This document shows positions 7,403-9,164 of a stretch of DNA of 9,164 nt, in pieces (position 1 is the stretch's first letter; the number at the start of each line of letters is the position of its first letter). This DNA is from Porphyromonadaceae bacterium (GTDB lineage: Bacteria; Bacteroidota; Bacteroidia; Bacteroidales; UBA11471), in the NCBI GenBank assembly GCA_021199145.1, contig JAJQIP010000132.1:1-9164 (forward strand). The letters are read 5' to 3'. The notes under the pieces are model-generated. The model was not told the DNA's origin, searched no databases, and was given only the letters and a program-made list of their open reading frames with translations. The translations under genes and the position numbers were made by a program.

Positions 7403-8176
7403 TTAATAGAGGTAGGGGAATATACGTTTGCGGCGGCCCATCTGTTGAGGGCCGAACTCCTGCTGATACCGGTGATAGATGGCGTTGGCTCGGGGAACGA
7501 GGTTGGCGAAGGTCCACCAGGCGAACACCACTCCGGCGGCTGACCAGGTGAGGATGGCGAATCCTATCCATTCGACAATCTCCCCGAAATAGTTGGCCGA
7601 TGTGACACGGCGGTACAGCCCTTTGTCGGGCAGGTAGTGACGGGTGTCACCCGGTTTGCGCAGGTGGCGTATCACGCTGTCGGAGTGCAGGTTGATAGCC
7701 AAGCCGACAAAGAAGATAAGGGTACCGAAGAGAAAGTGGGGGGTGGTGAGCCAGGCGGCCGTGTAACGGTCGGCCGGAGCTAAGTAAAAGAGCCATTCAC
7801 CTTGCATGAAGCCGTTGAGGAGGTTGAACACAATCCCCATCGCCATGATGGAGATAGGCATACGGCTCTTCCCTTTCATCAGGAAGGGGAAGATGAAGGA
7901 GCGTTGGAGATAGTGCAGTTCGAAAAAGCAGAAGATGAGCAGCGGGGTGATTTCGTATTTCCGGTCGGAATAGCCCCATAGCAGGGCCATCACCACGAAG
8001 ACGGGCGCTTCCATCAGCACCCACGCCACTTTGTTGTTGAGGGAGACGCCCCACCGCTTGTCCCGGAAGATGCCGTACCCCGCTTTCACGAAGTAGAGGG
8101 CGATGAACACGATGAGGGCGATGCCGCTCATGATTCGTAGATACAGTGCAAACTCCGCAGGGGTGATATGTGACAT
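7403..8176 (-). CDS. Steroid 5-alpha-reductase family membrane enzyme (SRD5A-like, candidate 5AR)
   Basis: A 257-residue integral membrane protein with about six or seven hydrophobic helices, the usual size for 3-oxo-5-alpha-steroid 4-dehydrogenases. From memory of human SRD5A2, the key positions line up: Glu56 in LMEAPV (SRD5A2 Glu57, substrate/catalysis), Tyr89 in HYLQRSF (Tyr91), Asn195 and Glu199 in NYFGEIVEWIG (Asn193, Glu197, NADPH site), the LRKPGD stretch (172-177), Tyr238 in YHRYQQEF (Tyr235), and the C-terminal RKRIFPYLY, close to the family's KALIPF end. Such enzymes use NADPH to saturate the delta4 bond of 3-oxo steroids, giving the planar 5-alpha form. It is first in the operon, downstream of the predicted promoter. 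The alternatives, an isoprenylcysteine methyltransferase or delta14-sterol reductase relative, fit less well because the SRD5A-specific residues are all there. Substrate (bile acid, hormone or sterol) is not shown by the sequence. Confidence 0.9.
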   Translation of the reverse strand: MSHITPAEFALYLRIMSGIALIVFIALYFVKAGYGIFRDKRWGVSLNNKVAWVLMEAPVFVVMALLWGYSDRKYEITPLLIFCFFELHYLQRSFIFPFLMKGKSRMPISIMAMGIVFNLLNGFMQGEWLFYLAPADRYTAAWLTTPHFLFGTLIFFVGLAINLHSDSVIRHLRKPGDTRHYLPDKGLYRRVTSANYFGEIVEWIGFAILTWSAAGVVFAWWTFANLVPRANAIYHRYQQEFGPQQMGRRKRIFPYLY

Positions 8177-8208
8177 GTCTTTTCGCTGTTTTCGACAGAA
8201 GGTCTTCC

Positions 8209-8244
8209 TGTTCCGTCACTTGTCCGCTAAGGGTGTGCGGAACA
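8209..8244 (-). promoter_or_regulatory. Inverted repeat / hairpin at the predicted 5' end of the steroid operon transcript
   Basis: The arms TGTTCCG (8209-8215) and CGGAACA (8238-8244) are perfect complements. With one bulged base (8216), CAC (8217-8219) pairs with GTG (8235-8237), giving a 10-bp interrupted stem around a 15-nt loop. Read on the minus strand, the repeat begins 7 nt after the -7 element, that is, at the expected transcription start. It could be an operator dyad over the start site or a 5'-end mRNA hairpin. The rest of the leader to the ATG at 8176 is about 32 nt with no clear Shine-Dalgarno. Confidence 0.45.
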
Positions 8245-8250
8245 CTCCGA

Positions 8251-8258
8251 CAAAAATA
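8251..8258 (-). promoter_or_regulatory. -7 element of the predicted steroid operon promoter
   Basis: Minus-strand TATTTTTG matches the Bacteroidetes -7 consensus TAnnTTTG. The -33 side is imperfect: TTTG motifs occur 13 nt (8272-8275) and 23 nt (8282-8285) upstream, neither at the usual 19-21 nt. Predicted start is near 8244, leaving a leader of about 70 nt. It lies downstream of the terminator at 8308-8349, so the operon would be transcribed separately from the gene to its right. Confidence 0.55.
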
Positions 8259-8307
8259 GTAAAAATCATTGCAAACGGATACAAAGAAGGGGAGAATTGT
8301 GTGTGTC

Positions 8308-8349
8308 GGAAAACAAGGAGAGGGCAAAGCCGTGTGGCTTGCCCTCTCC
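8308..8349 (-). terminator. Intrinsic terminator after the Gln/Gly-rich exported protein gene
   Basis: The 14-bp stem GGAGAGGGCAA-GCC / GGCTTGCCCTCTCC (8317-8349) has one unpaired A in one arm and a 4-nt loop (GTGT). On the minus strand it is followed by TTGTTTT (8316-8310). There is no T-run on the plus side, so it works in the minus direction only, about 60 bp after the stop codon at 8412-8414. Confidence 0.82.
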
Positions 8350-8411
8350 AGACCTATAAAAACGAGGCTTCCCGTGGGTTGCCGGGATTTGCTCAATAAG
8401 TAAGCTTCGGG

Positions 8412-9164
8412 TTATTCGGCAGGTTGCTCAGCGGGTTGTTCAGCAGGTTGATCGGCCGGTTGGTCATTCGGTTGTTCCATCTGTTCCGGCTGGCCAGGTT
8501 GTCCCATAGGAGGTTCCGGACGGTCGCCTTGGGGATTCATCCCTTGCGGGCCTTGTCCTTGTGGGCCTTGACCTTCGGGTCTCATTCCTTGGGGTCTTCT
8601 CCCTTGTCCTTGGGGACGTTCGCTCATCCGTTTGGCCATCGCCTCTTCAACGATTTGTTGCCATTGAGCGTATTTCTCGGCCCCTAAGATTTTCTGTATC
8701 TGTTTTTCCCGTTTCTCGGCGTTTTTCTTCAGCTGTTCAGGCGTGAGGCTGCTCTTCTGCTGGTTTCCACCTCCTTGCGGACCTTGTCCCATACCGGGCT
8801 GTCCCATACCGCCTTGGGGTCCCATACCTCCACCAGGTTGACCCATGCCACCGCCGGGCTGTCCCATACCGCCTTGCGGGCCCATGCCGCCGCCTTGGGG
8901 TCTCTCACCCTGCCGTTGCTGGCGCATCATCTTGCCACCGCCCTCTTGGGCCTCTTGCAGGTTAATCTTGTAAAGTTTGTTGAATTGTTTGTCCGTGAGC
9001 GAGAGGGCCTCTTGCATCTTTTTGGTCTTCTGCTGGGCGATCAGCTCAGGGGTGAGACGTTGTTGTTGGATGCGTTGGGCCGGCTGGCTTTGAGAATTTT
9101 CCTCCGGACTTTGGGGTTCTTGGGCCGAAAGGCTGAGACATCCAGCCAATAAGAGGCCCATAAG
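8412..9164 (-). CDS. Exported Gln/Gly/Pro-rich protein with tandem repeats, DUF4890-like (5' partial)
   Basis: Function unknown. The frame is open through the right edge; an ATG at 9159-9161 exists, but the preceding in-frame codon encodes Leu and the ATG sits inside a hydrophobic signal segment (LMGLLLAGCLSLSAQ), so the true start probably lies just outside. LAGC could be a lipobox, or cleavage may follow the common SAQ motif. Numbered from that ATG: a charged helical segment (36-73) with LSLTDKQFNKLYKINLQEAQ; Met/Gly/Pro/Gln repeats (86-133); a second helical segment (138-180) with LTPEQLKK and ILGAEKYAQWQQIVEEA; and a Pro/Gln/Gly tail ending in four QPA(E/D) repeats. The paired 'LTdeQ...iL..eqy..W' helices resemble DUF4890 and, more distantly, periplasmic Spy/CpxP-type proteins. 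A terminator downstream separates it from the steroid operon. Confidence 0.8.
   Translation of the reverse strand, partial: LMGLLLAGCLSLSAQEPQSPEENSQSQPAQRIQQQRLTPELIAQQKTKKMQEALSLTDKQFNKLYKINLQEAQEGGGKMMRQQRQGERPQGGGMGPQGGMGQPGGGMGQPGGGMGPQGGMGQPGMGQGPQGGGNQQKSSLTPEQLKKNAEKREKQIQKILGAEKYAQWQQIVEEAMAKRMSERPQGQGRRPQGMRPEGQGPQGQGPQGMNPQGDRPEPPMGQPGQPEQMEQPNDQPADQPAEQPAEQPAE
8415..8462 (-). repeat. Four 12-nt repeats encoding QPA(D/E)
   Basis: The last 16 codons before the stop encode QPAD followed by three QPAE units, an acidic, unstructured C-terminal tail. The units differ slightly at DNA level. Confidence 0.85.
8766..8885 (-). repeat. In-frame 60-nt tandem duplication in the Gly/Gln-rich gene
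   Basis: Two adjacent 60-nt units encode residues 93-112 and 113-132, both beginning MGPQGGMGQPG. In DNA, 8794-8825 and 8854-8885 agree at 30 of 32 positions, including an identical 23-nt run. The unit length is a multiple of three, so gain or loss of a unit keeps the frame. Confidence 0.85.

Larger units (their letters stand above)
2396..8176 (-). other. Predicted five-gene operon: 5-alpha-reductase, OYE-type reductase, SDR, DPP7, nitroreductase
   Basis: Five genes run in the same direction with gaps of 15, 39, 18 and 24 bp. No terminator hairpin lies between them, and there is no recognisable TAnnTTTG element in the gaps I read. A -7 element stands upstream of the first gene at 8251-8258, and an intrinsic terminator stands beyond the last gene at 2326-2364. 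The first three genes form a coherent steroid/bile-acid ring-A set. The last two, a secreted dipeptidyl-peptidase and a membrane-anchored flavoprotein, are linked to it only by position. Confidence 0.8.

Noticed and set aside
6137..7543. 468-codon open frame on the plus strand opposite the OYE-type gene
   Set aside because: It is His/Gly/Val-rich with no domain and spans two clear minus-strand genes and their gap; a shadow.
8766..8885. Direct repeats as a CRISPR array
   Set aside because: The repeats are adjacent, only two copies, and encode an in-frame Gly/Gln/Pro-rich protein segment; there are no spacers.

Overview
The window looks like chromosomal DNA from a Bacteroidales-type (Bacteroidetes) bacterium, most likely a gut commensal. 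The evidence is two promoters with the Bacteroidetes -7 element TAnnTTTG, the absence of clear Shine-Dalgarno sequences, an S46 dipeptidyl-peptidase of the kind typical of Porphyromonas and Bacteroides relatives, and a secreted DUF4890-like protein. Coding DNA looks above 50% GC while the intergenic stretches are AT-rich. I cannot fix the genus.

Left part, plus strand: the 3' two thirds of murF (peptidoglycan precursor ligase; the start lies outside the window), followed after 19 bp by an M24 metallopeptidase of the Xaa-Pro aminopeptidase/prolidase type. A separate tRNA-Asp(GTC) follows, with its own good promoter, and ends at a strong 17-bp hairpin. That hairpin also faces the minus-strand operon converging from the right and probably terminates both.

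Centre, minus strand (8176 down to 2396): five genes with gaps of only 15 to 39 bp, almost certainly one operon. In transcription order they are a membrane steroid 5-alpha-reductase (SRD5A family), an FMN Old-Yellow-Enzyme-type reductase (candidate steroid 5-beta-reductase, BaiCD-like domain), a short-chain dehydrogenase of the retinol/steroid dehydrogenase type (candidate 3-beta-HSDH), an exported S46 peptidase with DPP7-type specificity, and a membrane-anchored nitroreductase-fold flavoprotein. The first three match the 5AR/5BR/3-beta-HSDH trio described in Bacteroidales that make isoallolithocholic acid. In that scheme the flavoenzyme interconverts 3-oxo-5-beta and 3-oxo-delta4 steroids, the SRD5A enzyme reduces the delta4 intermediate to the flat 5-alpha (allo) form, and the SDR sets the 3-hydroxyl. 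This is the most interesting content of the window. The two tail genes have no known role in that chemistry. A -7 element lies upstream of the operon, with an inverted repeat starting exactly where transcription should begin.

Right edge, minus strand: a Gln/Gly/Pro-rich exported protein with 20-residue and 4-residue tandem repeats, cut by the window end at its signal peptide, and followed by its own terminator, which separates it from the steroid operon.
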